Assembly (NCBI RefSeq): GCF_036038375.1
Contig: NZ_CP107935.1
Coordinates: 7,936,001 to 8,000,000 of the forward strand
Reading direction: 5' to 3'
From: Streptomyces sp. NBC_00414
GTDB taxonomy: Bacteria > Actinomycetota > Actinomycetes > Streptomycetales > Streptomycetaceae
Length of the DNA stretch: 64,000 nt
Each line of letters begins with the position of its first letter. The stretch's first letter is position 1. The notes under the pieces are model-generated. The model saw only the letters and a list, made by a program, of their open reading frames with translations, was not told the origin of the DNA and made no database searches. Shown piece after piece: positions 50,701 to 58,966 of this stretch. Position numbers and translations under genes: made by a program.

Positions 50701-51655
50701 CGAGCCGCGCCGGGTCGTGCGAACCCTCGACGGTCAGCGAGGCGCCCATGTTGATGGCGAGCAGGTTGACCGTGCCGCCGATCGTGGTGGTGATGTAGAA
50801 GTAGGCGTTGTCGGCCGAGGTGACCTGCGAGGCGACGATCACCGGGACGAGGTACACCACGGCGAGCGAGAACAGCGAGCCGGTGTAGTCGCCCGCGAGG
50901 AACCGCCCGATCTCCTTCACGGTGGGCGCTTCCGCGTCGTCCGGCGTCGCCTTCACATGCCGTGGCACCAGGCGCCGGAACACCAGCCAGCCCAGCGGCA
51001 GCACGGACACCGCGATGGCCGCGACCCACGACACGAAGACGCCCATGGTCGGGATCGCCGAGGCGAACGCCACGAGCAGCGCCAGCTTCACCGCCGAGAA
51101 CACGGTGTTGCCGACGGGCACCCACAGCGCGCTCCGCAGCCCGGTCAGCACGCCGTCCTGGAGCGTCAGCACCGACCAGGCGACGACGGAGAGGACGAAA
51201 CAGAGCCCGATGAGCGGGTCGTGCAGGAACCGGTACGACGATCCCCAGAACCCCAGCGTGAGCAGGAAGACGCCCGCGGCCAGCGCCACGACAACCGAAC
51301 TGCCCGCGTAGGTACGGAAGATGAGCCGGCCAGTGCCACGCCCGGCCACCGGGATGAACCGGGCGAGCGCACCCGTCAGCGTCACCGCGGTGAGGCCCGC
51401 GAGGAGTTTCATCGCGGCGATCGCGGCGGAGCCCTGCCCGACCGCCGACTCGGAGTAGTACCGGGCGGCGGCCAGCCAGAATCCGAGCCCCAGAACGGCG
51501 GAGATGCCCGTGTTGAGCATCAGGGCATAGGCGTTCCGGAACAGCGGGCTGCCTCCGGAGGACCTGCCCAGCCGGGGCAGGCGCAGGCGCCGCCCGGACT
51601 GTTCGGGTGGATCGGGCGCGGGGGTGTCGGCTTCGGCCGTGGTCGTGTCAGACAC
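47756..51655 (-). CDS. Polysaccharide flippase fused to a GT-C-like membrane protein
   Basis: The product (1,299 residues from GTG 51655) is a double-module membrane protein. Residues about 30-440 form a 12- to 14-helix MOP-superfamily lipid-linked oligosaccharide flippase (RNAYALMLNTGISAVLGLGF at the start). A Pro/Glu/Ser-rich linker of about 160 residues follows. Residues about 620-1,299 hold some 12 helices and an extracellular domain (LWLSNDTVNNVTPAMPWGTR), with YFSPQGFTYLLYLVFVAIL, as in GT-C-like membrane glycosyltransferases. It overlaps the deacetylase gene by eight bases. It probably exports and modifies or polymerises the envelope polysaccharide. Confidence 0.82.
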   Translation of the reverse strand: MSDTTTAEADTPAPDPPEQSGRRLRLPRLGRSSGGSPLFRNAYALMLNTGISAVLGLGFWLAAARYYSESAVGQGSAAIAAMKLLAGLTAVTLTGALARFIPVAGRGTGRLIFRTYAGSSVVVALAAGVFLLTLGFWGSSYRFLHDPLIGLCFVLSVVAWSVLTLQDGVLTGLRSALWVPVGNTVFSAVKLALLVAFASAIPTMGVFVSWVAAIAVSVLPLGWLVFRRLVPRHVKATPDDAEAPTVKEIGRFLAGDYTGSLFSLAVVYLVPVIVASQVTSADNAYFYITTTIGGTVNLLAINMGASLTVEGSHDPARLAANTRAALRRMARIMLPVAGVLFFGAPWILGVFGQGYADAATPLLRWFAVGAVLRVVMETYFAVLRAQSRTAGLAWLQGLLCVLVLGLTVILLPRMGLTGAGVAEISSLAVIVALAAPRLYRIVRTATPEDAPRDTAPDGDLADLGSREAPAAKESEPRKGRGPAWAQRLDTDTLALGVQLDFDHLERRPDVRPGPGTPPTGTPAVDRPSRPSKPRPDHRPTWALKAPQQLPSSRVELGLPVEKREPGSETSLSPSEIEVDAPFESPIGRAAGEPEGIREGGASGTSGASGAVREADEPEAPVPLTGWERLRPTRLGVLLGCLLTAALVLYWVPASGLGERDLDRMGGLGLISVLPTPTLVGAGLLVLVFASLLWLGREHKGLLMVTLLATVVSLHALPAVIETEPRFATAWQHLGFIDYIDRTGSAVPDLDARWSWPGFFAAAAFISKACGVEDLTEVIRWWPTAMQLLYLAPLFLLVRHMRASWRAQWTGIWIFVLSGWVGQDYFSPQGFTYLLYLVFVAILLVWFRAPRVLWTRMRPGELEVEPTDRRQRAVLLMVLVGLFMATVPAHQLTPFVMLGVLAVLVMVGRSELRGLPILFAVVVSVWIGFLAEPYWSGHFSELFGGVGGVGDNVSSSVSGRIGEGSSSHKLVLYARVALAGGVLALACWGWWRRRDHKYRERSLLVLTFVPFLGFGMQSYGGEMALRVFMFALPGAALLAGLALFPRTGVTAKERDKDRVSLAPLAALMAGLVLMGGFLVARWGNEPFERIRPGEVAAMEYVYAHDKPTTRVLWLSNDTVNNVTPAMPWGTRDMEKVNYVPTLAPADPVLVSSLVKSLRDVGPNSYLMINRSQVTYLQLDIGYSRTWEYRLIRNLDARQELRKVFVNEDVTLYALRQQPSGKVPKPDPGPIGPQVTWTPWSVVGALAAVALIVLLTTREVVRVATRPGVRQLQWLQGSFWFSLPLLAVLLASLIQRFLTMA

Positions 51656-52457
51656 GGGAACGGATGGCCTTCCGGCGAACCTGTCGTGCTCTGCGGACCA
51701 TGGCGTACCCCTTGGTGAGGGCACGGTCCCTGGCGAAGGTACGAGCGATCGCGCGGCCCTCGACGAGCCGCTCGAACTCCTCGATCCCGGTGCTGCGGCG
51801 CACGGTGACCCGCCGCAGCGCGTACGGTCCCTGACGGCGGCGCGCGAGAGCGTTGCCCACGGCGAGCGACTGGGCGAAGCCCGCCTCGCGCACGGCCCGG
51901 CGCACCCGCCGGCTGGAGTAGCCGTACGGGTACGCGAACGAATCCGGGCGCACGCCCAGTTCGTCGGAGACGATCTCCCGGCAGCGCCGCACTTCGAACC
52001 GCAGTGCGTCGTCGCTCAGTTGGTCCAGCTGCGGATGGGTGTGGCTGTGGCCGCCGATCTCCACGCCCGTGGCCGCGAGTTCGCGCACCTGGTCCCAGTC
52101 GAGCATCTCGTCGAGGCCGCCCCCGGTGTCGTACTCCCCGCGCAGCCAGCCGGTCGACACGAACAGCGTGGCCGCGAAGCCGTGCCGGGAGAGCACGGGC
52201 AGGGCGTGCCGGTGCACGCCCGCGTAGCCGTCGTCGAAGGTGATCAGTACGGGTCGGTCGGGAAGCGGGCCCGAGGTGCGCCAACTCCGCGCCAGATCAG
52301 CCGTGTCGACCGGCGTGAAGCCCGAGCCGCTCAACACCGCCATCTGTTCGTGGAACGCCTCGGGTGTCACGGACAGGGCGCGGGTGGCGTCGTTCGGCAT
52401 CTTGGACACCGCGTGGTACATGAGGATCGGCACGCGTGGCTCGCGTGATCCGCTCAT
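51648..52457 (-). CDS. NodB-type polysaccharide deacetylase
   Basis: The 269-residue product is a CE4 deacetylase. Motif 1 is TFDDGY (Asp75-Asp76), motif 2 is HSHTH (His137, His141) for the metal, and motif 3 is SFAYPYGYSSRRVRRAVREA. A catalytic His is expected near the end of the core. No signal peptide is present, so it acts in the cytoplasm on lipid-linked sugars or leaves by another path. It overlaps the neighbouring GT2 gene by four bases and the flippase gene by eight. Confidence 0.88.
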   Translation of the reverse strand: MSGSREPRVPILMYHAVSKMPNDATRALSVTPEAFHEQMAVLSGSGFTPVDTADLARSWRTSGPLPDRPVLITFDDGYAGVHRHALPVLSRHGFAATLFVSTGWLRGEYDTGGGLDEMLDWDQVRELAATGVEIGGHSHTHPQLDQLSDDALRFEVRRCREIVSDELGVRPDSFAYPYGYSSRRVRRAVREAGFAQSLAVGNALARRRQGPYALRRVTVRRSTGIEEFERLVEGRAIARTFARDRALTKGYAMVRRARQVRRKAIRSRV

Positions 52458-53449
52458 CGGTCGGCCTCCTCGATCCGGACGACCGGGGCCACCGAGAACG
52501 CAGCCCCGTCCCTGCGCGCCCGGAGGCTCCCGAGTACGTACCCGCCCGCCGCCGTCGCCACTCCGGCGACGATGGCGGCGGCCCGGCCCGCGCCGCCGGG
52601 GCGCGCGAGCAGCGCGTCGCGCAGTCCGCGCGCGACTCCGGCGGGCAGCACCCGCGTGGCGTAGCGGCGCTCCGACTCAAGTCCCTTGTCCGCGCCGACA
52701 CTCCGGGCGACCAGGGCCTTCGACAGACCTTCGGCGTACGTCCGGGTGCGGAAGTACGCGAAGTGCTCGCGTGCCTCGGGCACCCGGTGGTGGATCACCG
52801 CGCGGTCGTCGATCAGCAGGACGGCGTCGGGCCGGGCGCGGGTGAGCCGGATGCACAGCTCCGTCTCCTCGCAGCCCAGCGGACGCTTGTCGCCGTCGCG
52901 CCCGATACCGGTCGCGAAACCGCCCGCCGCGTCGAAGGCCGTGCGGCGGAACGAGGCGTTGCCGCCGAGTACGTTGCGCACCCGGACCCGGCCGGGCGGC
53001 AGCCCCTTGTACGTGCAGCCCACGACCCAGTCGAACTCCGCCGGGAACCAGGCGGGCCGGCGCCCCGACGCCCAGATCGGCATCGTCCGGCCGCCGACCG
53101 CCATCACGAGCGGGTCCGCGTACCCCTCGGCGAAGTGGCGGAGCCAGTCGCGCTCGGCCACCGCGTCGTCGTCGAGGAAGGCGATGACGTCGCCGCGGGA
53201 GGCCGCGATGCCGGTGTTGCGGCCCGCGGACAGGCCGCGGGGGCCCGCGTTGGCGAGCACCCGCACCTCCTCCGTCTCCTTGTACTCCTTCGACAGCCGG
53301 TCCAGGAGCGCCTGGTTGTGGTCCACGACCAGCAGGGTCTCCCGGGCGGGCCGGGACTGCGTCCGCACCGAGGCGACCGCCGCGAGAATGTCCTCCCAGC
53401 GGTCCTCGGTGTAGACGCAGACGACCACTGAGAAGTCCGGAGTGCTCAA
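52454..53449 (-). CDS. GT2 family glycosyltransferase
   Basis: The 331-residue product is an inverting GT-A glycosyltransferase. MSTPDFSVVVCVYTEDRWED starts the nucleotide-binding fold; GDVIAFLDDDAVAERDWLRH has the Asp-x-Asp-type metal site; and LGCEETELCIRLTRARPDAV has the E-D/E base region typical of GT2 extracellular-polysaccharide enzymes. A hydrophobic segment near residues 289-310 (AAAIVAGVATAAGGYVLGSL) may tether it to the membrane. It is coupled by ATGA overlaps to its neighbours. Confidence 0.87.
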   Translation of the reverse strand: MSTPDFSVVVCVYTEDRWEDILAAVASVRTQSRPARETLLVVDHNQALLDRLSKEYKETEEVRVLANAGPRGLSAGRNTGIAASRGDVIAFLDDDAVAERDWLRHFAEGYADPLVMAVGGRTMPIWASGRRPAWFPAEFDWVVGCTYKGLPPGRVRVRNVLGGNASFRRTAFDAAGGFATGIGRDGDKRPLGCEETELCIRLTRARPDAVLLIDDRAVIHHRVPEAREHFAYFRTRTYAEGLSKALVARSVGADKGLESERRYATRVLPAGVARGLRDALLARPGGAGRAAAIVAGVATAAGGYVLGSLRARRDGAAFSVAPVVRIEEADR

Positions 53450-54300
53450 GACACCTCTCCCGGACCGGAGCCGAGCACCACGGAGTGCGGACGGCGGCGC
53501 AGGGAGCGCCGGTTGGAACGCTCCTTGAGGATCACCTTGAGCACCCGCAGCCCGTCACGTACGGCCCGCAGGTTGCTCGCGCCGTGGATGCGGACGTACT
53601 CGTGGCTCGGTATCTCCTGGACCTTGAGCCCGGCCTTGACCACCCGGATGTTCATCAGGGTCTCCACCTCGAAGCCCGTGCAGTCGAGGTCGATCTTGTC
53701 CAGGCAGTGCCGCCAGAAGGCGTTGTATCCGTAGCAGAGATCGGTGTAGCGGGCGCCGAACTTGCGGTTGACGACCGTGCACAGTGCCCAGTTGCCGAGC
53801 TTTCTGATCGGCGTCATGTCGTCCGTGCCGCCGCCGTTGGCGAACCGCGAACCCTTCGCGAAGTCCGCCCCGGAGACCAGCGCGGAGACGTAACTGACGA
53901 TCTCGTGACCGTCGGCCGAGCCGTCCGCGTCGACCATGACGATGATGTCGCCGGTGCACGCCTCGAAACCGGTGATCAGGGCGTCGCCCTTGCCTTTGCC
54001 GAGCTGCTTGACGACCTTGACGTCGGGCCACAGCTCGCGGGCCACCGCCACGGTGTCGTCGGTGGAATTGCCGTCGACGAGAACCACTTCGTGAATCCAC
54101 TGCGGAAGCGTCTTGAAGACGAACGGGAGATTCTCCGCCTCGTTCATGGCAGGAATCACGATGCTCACCGGAGGCGTTATGGCCAGGTGAGTCGATATGG
54201 GCCGGTACTTACCGGCTGTTGTCTGATCTTGAATGTGACCTTGGATCTGGCCTTGAATCTGATCTTGTCCCGAAACTGCCGGGCGCAGAAAAGAAGTCAT
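53446..54300 (-). CDS. DPM1-like GT2 glycosyltransferase (polyprenyl-phosphate type)
   Basis: The 284-residue product resembles dolichol/polyprenyl-phosphate sugar synthases. After a Gln-rich start (DQIQGQIQGHIQDQ, an Ile-Gln repeat) the GT-A domain begins PPVSIVIPAMNEAENLPFVF, with the donor site VVLVDGNSTDDTVAVARELW and the metal-binding GDIIVMVDADGSADGHEIVS. TDLCYGYNAFWRHCLDKIDL and FEVETLMNIRVVKAGLKVQE complete it. No transmembrane helix follows. ATG 54300 has AGAGGG upstream. It is the first gene of the four-gene block 47756-54300. Confidence 0.88.
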   Translation of the reverse strand: MTSFLRPAVSGQDQIQGQIQGHIQDQTTAGKYRPISTHLAITPPVSIVIPAMNEAENLPFVFKTLPQWIHEVVLVDGNSTDDTVAVARELWPDVKVVKQLGKGKGDALITGFEACTGDIIVMVDADGSADGHEIVSYVSALVSGADFAKGSRFANGGGTDDMTPIRKLGNWALCTVVNRKFGARYTDLCYGYNAFWRHCLDKIDLDCTGFEVETLMNIRVVKAGLKVQEIPSHEYVRIHGASNLRAVRDGLRVLKVILKERSNRRSLRRRPHSVVLGSGPGEVS

Positions 54301-54641
54301 TGAGTCTGGTCCCTCTCGTCCGGTGGACCGCCCGCCCCACGGGCGGTCCGGTTCTTTGTCCGGTTCGAAAGGGGGGTTTCTCACTTACGGCATGCCGAAA
54401 TAGATCTCCGTCCACGCCGGGTGAGCTGGCATAACTGGCCGACTGTCTGGGTCGGTCTCGCGGCACGGCTCGGCACAACTGCGGTCACCGAGCACGGCAC
54501 CCCCCTACCGCGCCCCGCACCGGGCCCTCGTCGCGATCTTGAGCCCTCCCCTAGATCGCATGTGCGCTGATGGACCGATGCGGGTGAGATGTACGACGGT
54601 ATTGATGATTGAGACGCTATGGCAAGACCTGGAACATGGCC
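54301..54641. other. 341-base upstream region of the polysaccharide operon
   Basis: This gap lies between the GT2 gene start and the end of the FemAB/GNAT-like gene, both on the minus strand. It is lower in G+C near 54590-54640 and should carry the promoter of the GT2-flippase block. No inverted repeat or coding frame stood out. Confidence 0.5.
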
Positions 54642-55763
54642 TCACGTTTTTGTTGGTTTGGCCGTTACTTGACCGCTCGAACGGATTTTCCCCATCCGTT
54701 TGAGCATCTTGTCGGCCGGCTCGAACAACTCCGGCCTCCCCAGCACCGCATTACGCAGAGCCCGGACGGGGGCGCGTCGCGCCCGGTGCCCGAACGCCAC
54801 GGGATGGCGGCGCGCAACCCACCCTTCGGACACGGTGAGTTCCCGTGTCTTCAGGGAGTCCTTGTATTCCTTCTGGCCCCGGCCGAGATCCAGATAGGCG
54901 ATGCCGTCGGCGGCAGCCGCCTCCGCCATGCGCAAATGCAGGATCAGGCCGGGGGAGTATTTCGAGAACGCCGGGTCGTACGCGGGGAACCAGCACGCCA
55001 GTACCCGCTCGGAGCGCAGTCCGAAGTGGGCGGCGATCGGCTGCCCGCCCGCGTAGAGCACCGACAGGAGTCCGGCGAACGAATCGGAACGGCTGTGGAA
55101 GAGCTGATGGGCCAGTTCGGCGATCCAGCTGTGCGCGAAGCGGTCGCTGCGGCCGGTCCTGCGGTACTGCGCCGACTTCCACCGCATCAGCGTGCGCAGC
55201 ACCTCGGGGTCGCGCTCGTCGTGCACGTACCGCACGTCCGCGTGGTCGCGGCCCAGCTTGCGCTCCTTGGCGAGCGTGGTCCGGGTGAACTTCGGTGACC
55301 GCGCGCGCAGTTGGGTCAGATAGGCCTCGTAGCCGCGGTCGATGTCGATGACCGGCGAGGGGAAGCTGCCGGAGGCTCCCGCCTCGAACGGCGCCTGGCC
55401 TCCCGCCAGGTGGTCGAACTCCCACACGGAGAGCCCGCAGGCCCGCAGCATTTCGCGGGCGTCCCAGGTGAAGCCGGGCCGGTGGACCAGGCCCTGGCAG
55501 TCCGAGATCCCCAGGCCGACGGCCCGGCCGACGCCGGCGGCGGTCGTGTGGAAGGGGAAGAACGCGGCGGGCTCGCCGTCCTCCCTGACGACCGCGATCC
55601 GTACGCCGCGGCGGCAGCGGCCCACGGCGAGGGTGAACTCGGGTGACAGGAACGGGTTCGCCAGTTCGGGTGTGTCGTGCAGGTGGGCCTTCGCCTGGAA
55701 GGCCGTCCACGCCGACCGGTCGGCGGAGGTCAGTTCACCGGGGCGATACACGCTGATGTCCAC
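54642..55763 (-). CDS. GNAT/FemAB-like acyltransferase of the polysaccharide locus
   Basis: The 373-residue product (GTG 55763) resembles the CelD/BioF2-like GNAT_acetyltr_6 and FemAB group. It has RIAVVREDGEPAAFFPFHTT in the N-terminal lobe, FDHLAGGQAPFEAGASGSFP, and the C-terminal lobe AHFGLRSERVLACWFPAYDP with SPGLILHLRMAEAAAADGIA and YLDLGRGQKEYKDSLKTREL, the usual closing motif of acetyltransferases that act on exopolysaccharide sugars. It starts one base past the stop of the upstream membrane-protein gene. It probably acylates the glycan before export. Confidence 0.8.
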   Translation of the reverse strand: MDISVYRPGELTSADRSAWTAFQAKAHLHDTPELANPFLSPEFTLAVGRCRRGVRIAVVREDGEPAAFFPFHTTAAGVGRAVGLGISDCQGLVHRPGFTWDAREMLRACGLSVWEFDHLAGGQAPFEAGASGSFPSPVIDIDRGYEAYLTQLRARSPKFTRTTLAKERKLGRDHADVRYVHDERDPEVLRTLMRWKSAQYRRTGRSDRFAHSWIAELAHQLFHSRSDSFAGLLSVLYAGGQPIAAHFGLRSERVLACWFPAYDPAFSKYSPGLILHLRMAEAAAADGIAYLDLGRGQKEYKDSLKTRELTVSEGWVARRHPVAFGHRARRAPVRALRNAVLGRPELFEPADKMLKRMGKIRSSGQVTAKPTKT

Positions 55764-55764
55764 G

Positions 55765-56214
55765 TCAGGAAGCCCGTCTTCTCACCGTACGGCCGCGCAG
55801 CCGCCGTACCAGGACCAGCAGGAGAGTGAGCGAACTGAGTGCGGCCACGGCCGCGATTCCGCCAGGGACCGACCAACGGTGCACCGCGAGCATGCCCTGG
55901 GCGACCAGGAGATTGACAGCTACCGCTGCCGATATGGACGCAAGGACGCGGCCGAACGGTTCCAGGTTCCGCAGGGCGGTCGCTACGGCGGCGGCGGGCG
56001 CGGCCAGCAGGAAGAAGAGCGTGAACGGGGCGCGCAGGGGGGAGTCCACGTTGACGAGCGCCAGTACGGCGCCGACGCCGGCGATCGTTGTGGCGGCCCC
56101 TGCGAGCAGTGGCAGCAGGTCTTTCCCCGGAGACTGCCGTGACCGCTCGGCGCCGTCCGCTGTGGGTGGGTCTGGCGGATCTGATGATGATGACTTGATA
56201 CCTATGGTCTGCAT
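55765..56214 (-). CDS. Four-helix membrane protein heading the polysaccharide unit
   Basis: The 149-residue product has a short acidic, Ser/Asp/Pro-rich N terminus and four hydrophobic segments, e.g. DLLPLLAGAATTIAGVGAVL, APFTLFFLLAAPAAAVATAL and IAAVAALSSLTLLLVLVRRL, then a basic tail. I do not recognise a family. Its stop is one base from the next gene's start, so it belongs to the same operon as the FemAB/GNAT-like protein. A role in assembly of the export machinery is guesswork. A longer frame to 56400 runs into the repeat array and is not real. Confidence 0.65.
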   Translation of the reverse strand: MQTIGIKSSSSDPPDPPTADGAERSRQSPGKDLLPLLAGAATTIAGVGAVLALVNVDSPLRAPFTLFFLLAAPAAAVATALRNLEPFGRVLASISAAVAVNLLVAQGMLAVHRWSVPGGIAAVAALSSLTLLLVLVRRLRGRTVRRRAS

Positions 56215-56371
56215 TGGCGACTTTGCCCCCTGAAGCGCCGGATGCCGGGCTTCAATGTCGCGCAGCTGTCGGGGGGCAGTCAAGCCCTGTGGCGGCTGTC
56301 GGCGGGGGTGGTGGGGCGGGTGGCTGGTCGGCCGCGGGGCCGCCGCGCAGGTCTCCGCGCCCCCAAGAGCC

Positions 56372-56545
56372 TGCGCCGTTCCCCGCGCCCCCGAAGACAA
56401 AAGATTGCGCCGTTCCCCGCGCCCCTGAAGGCAAAGGATTGCGCCGTTCCCCGCGCCCCTGAAGGCAAAAGACTGCGCCGTTCCCCGCGCCCCTTAAGAG
56501 CTGCCTGCAGCCTCGCCCCTCCCAGGGGCGCGGGGAGCGGCGCGA
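56372..56545. repeat. Tandem array of 34-base units with an inverted end copy
   Basis: TGCGCCGTTCCCCGCGCCCC starts at 56372, 56406, 56440 and 56474, exactly 34 bases apart each time. The spacer is close to TGAAGGCAAAAGAT. A partly matching inverted copy (CAGGGGCGCGGGGAGCGGCGCG, given as its halves CAGGGGCGCGG and GGAGCGGCGCG) lies at 56523-56544 and can pair with it. The array fills the 416-base gap between two minus-strand genes. Confidence 0.7.
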
Positions 56546-56630
56546 CCAGCCCCCGCCGGCCCGCGGGGGTGGAAAGGCGGCAGCCCCCCGCCCCGGGGCG
56601 GGGGCGGAGGGCTGTCAGGGGTGGGTGGGG

Positions 56631-57839
56631 TTACGGGACTATCTTCAGGAGGCGGTTCGGGGAGCCGGTGCCGGGCGAGGTGACCTTGCCGGTGGTGGCG
56701 CCGTTCACCAGCGCCGTGGCGACCTGCGCAGGCGTGGCCGAGGTGTGGCCCGCCAGATAGACGGCCGCCGCACCGGCGACATGCGGCGTGGCCATCGACG
56801 TACCCGAGATCGTGTTCGTCGCGGTGTCGCTGGTGTACCAGCCCGCCGTGATCGACGAACCCGGGGCGAAGATGTCCAGCACCGAGCCGTAGTTCGAGTA
56901 GCTGGCCTTGGCGTCCGTGCTGGTGGTGGCGCCGACGGTGATCGCCGCGGCGACCCGGGCCGGCGAGTACGACGAGGCGTTGGCGCTGCTGTTGCCCGCC
57001 GCGACCGCGTAGGTCACCCCGCTCGCGATGGAGTTGGACACCGCGGCGTCCAGCGTGGAGGAGGCGCCGCCGCCGAGCGACAGGTTGGCGACCGAGGGGC
57101 CGCTGTGGTTCGCGGTCACCCAGTTGATGCCGGCGATGACGCCCGCGGTGGTGCCGGACCCGGCGTTGTCGAGCACGCGGACCGCCACGATCTTCGCCTT
57201 CTTGGCGATGCCGTAGGTCGAGCCCGCGATGGTCGTGGCGACGTGCGTGCCGTGACCGTTGCCGTCGGAGGCGACGGTGTCGCCGTCCACGGCGTCGTAG
57301 CCGTAGCTGGCCCGCCCGCTGATCTGCGAGTGCGTGATGCGCACGCCGGTGTCGATGACGTACGCCGTCACCCCGCCGCCCGCGGTGTCCGGGTAGGTGT
57401 ACGTGCCGGAGAGCGGCAGCGACGCCTGGTCGGAGCGGTCCAGGCCCCAGGGGGCGTTGGACTGGGTGGTGTCGCTCGCGCGCACGGTCTGGTTCTGCTC
57501 GACCGTGGCCACCGACGGGTCGGCGGCGAGTCTGCGGGCCTCCGTCGCGGAGAGGTTCGCCGAGTAACCGTTCAGCGCGGCGCCGAACGTCTTCGCGACG
57601 GTGCCGCCGTACTCCTTGATGAGGCTCTTGCCCTCGGCCGACGAGGCCTTGAAGTCCACGCCCTTCTTGAGCGTGACGATGTAGCTGTCCTTGACGGCGG
57701 TGGGGGAGCCCGCCGCCAGGACCCGGCCCTCGGCCGGCGCGGCCTGGGCGGGGAGCGCGGTGACGGCGCCGAGCAGGGCGGCGGTCACGACGGAGGTCGC
57801 CGCGGCGATCCGGATCTTCTTGCTACGCAGCTGTGCCAT
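56631..57839 (-). CDS. Secreted subtilisin-like (S8, proteinase K-type) protease
   Basis: The 402-residue preproprotease has a signal (to about residue 33), an I9 inhibitor propeptide (50-120, DSYIVTLKKG then TVAKTFGAALNGYSANLSAT) and a catalytic domain. The triad is Asp163 (AYVIDTGV), His196 (GNGHGTHVA) and Ser348 (ISGTSMATPHVAGAA), with Asn in the oxyanion site within VAAGNSS. It resembles proteinase K-group enzymes and needs no C-terminal domain. It is divergent from the GDSL lipase gene with 317 bases between. Expected role: extracellular protein breakdown. Confidence 0.92.
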   Translation of the reverse strand: MAQLRSKKIRIAAATSVVTAALLGAVTALPAQAAPAEGRVLAAGSPTAVKDSYIVTLKKGVDFKASSAEGKSLIKEYGGTVAKTFGAALNGYSANLSATEARRLAADPSVATVEQNQTVRASDTTQSNAPWGLDRSDQASLPLSGTYTYPDTAGGGVTAYVIDTGVRITHSQISGRASYGYDAVDGDTVASDGNGHGTHVATTIAGSTYGIAKKAKIVAVRVLDNAGSGTTAGVIAGINWVTANHSGPSVANLSLGGGASSTLDAAVSNSIASGVTYAVAAGNSSANASSYSPARVAAAITVGATTSTDAKASYSNYGSVLDIFAPGSSITAGWYTSDTATNTISGTSMATPHVAGAAAVYLAGHTSATPAQVATALVNGATTGKVTSPGTGSPNRLLKIVP

Positions 57840-58156
57840 TACGAGGGATTCCTCCTCATAGGCGGCGCACGCCTGGGATGGGGCGTGCGTCTGTGGGGGG
57901 TGCGCACGGGATGGCGCGCACAGCCGGGAGCGTCGCGTTCCGCTACCGGTTGAAACAGCAGCGTGATCGATCTACGGGCGTAGCTCAAGAGAGTTGAGGG
58001 TATGTCACATGTCTGTCATGAGCACGCAATCGAACGTGCCGTGAACAGGAGGAAGAGATCCCGTCCTGTCCAGGAAAGTCTTGGCATGGACACTTCCTGT
58101 CAACACGCGTAGCTGGTACCAAAGTTATGGCAGAGATCCTGCTAAAGGGAGGTTCC
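57840..58156. other. 317-base divergent promoter region of protease and GDSL lipase
   Basis: This gap contains the promoters of both secreted-enzyme genes. An inverted TCAACTCTCTTGA (minus reading, 57984-57996) is present, and the sequence ACGCGTAGCTG near 58103 recalls ACGCGTAACTT in front of the other lipase at 39006, perhaps a shared element. The GDSL gene has AGGGAGG at its start. Confidence 0.45.
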
Positions 58157-58966
58157 ATGAGACGTTCCCGACTTACGGCATACGTGACCTCGCTCCTCCT
58201 CGCCGCCGCCTTCGCCCTCACCGGGGCAGCGACGGCCCAGGCGTCCCAACAAGCCGCCGCCACGGGCTATGTGGCCCTCGGCGACTCCTACTCCTCAGGT
58301 GTGGGCGCGGGCAGTTACATCGGCTCAAGCGGTGACTGCAAGCGCAGCACGAAGGCCTACCCCTACCTCTGGGCCGCCGCCCATTCACCCTCGTCGTTCA
58401 GTTTCACCGCCTGCTCGGGCGCTCGTACGGGTGATGTTCTGGCCAACCAGCTGGGCCCGCTCGGCTCCGGCACCGGCCTCGTCTCGATCTCCGTCGGCGG
58501 AAACGACGCCGGTTTCGCCGACGTCATGACGACCTGTGTCCTGCAGTCCGACAGCGCCTGCGTGGCCCGCGTCAACACGGCGAAGGCCTACGTCGACTCG
58601 ACACTCCCCGGCAAGCTCGACTCGGTCTACTCGGCGATCAGCGCCAAGGCCCCGTCGGCCCACGTCGTCGTCCTGGGCTACCCCCGCTTCTACAAGCTGA
58701 GCGGCAGCTGCCTGGCCGGTCTCTCCGAGAGGGAACGGGCCGCCATCAACGGCGCCGCCGACTACCTGGACAGCGCCATCGCCAAGCGTGCCGCCGATCA
58801 CGGCTTCACGTTCGGCGACGTACGCCCCACCTTCACCAACCACGAGATCTGCTCGGGCAACGCCTGGCTGCACAGCGTCAACTGGCTGAACATCGGCGAG
58901 TCCTACCACCCGACCGCCGCCGGCCAGTCGGGCGGCTACCTGCCCGTCCTCACCGCCTCGGCCTGA
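58157..58966 (+). CDS. Secreted SGNH/GDSL lipase-esterase
   Basis: The 269-residue product has a Sec signal (1-30) and an SGNH fold. Block I is YVALGDSYSSG with the nucleophile Ser44; block III is SVGGNDAGFADVM with the Asn/Gly oxyanion pair; block V is GESYHPTAAGQ with the catalytic His251. Six cysteines should form three disulfides, as in the S. rimosus lipase structure, to which it looks close. It hydrolyses short- to medium-chain esters outside the cell. A GGGAGG site precedes ATG. Its TGA is part of a TGATCA palindrome shared with the kinase stop. Confidence 0.92.
   Translation: MRRSRLTAYVTSLLLAAAFALTGAATAQASQQAAATGYVALGDSYSSGVGAGSYIGSSGDCKRSTKAYPYLWAAAHSPSSFSFTACSGARTGDVLANQLGPLGSGTGLVSISVGGNDAGFADVMTTCVLQSDSACVARVNTAKAYVDSTLPGKLDSVYSAISAKAPSAHVVVLGYPRFYKLSGSCLAGLSERERAAINGAADYLDSAIAKRAADHGFTFGDVRPTFTNHEICSGNAWLHSVNWLNIGESYHPTAAGQSGGYLPVLTASA

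Noticed and set aside
56372..56493. 34-base tandem array as a CRISPR array
   Set aside because: The spacers are near-identical copies, not unique, and no cas gene is present.
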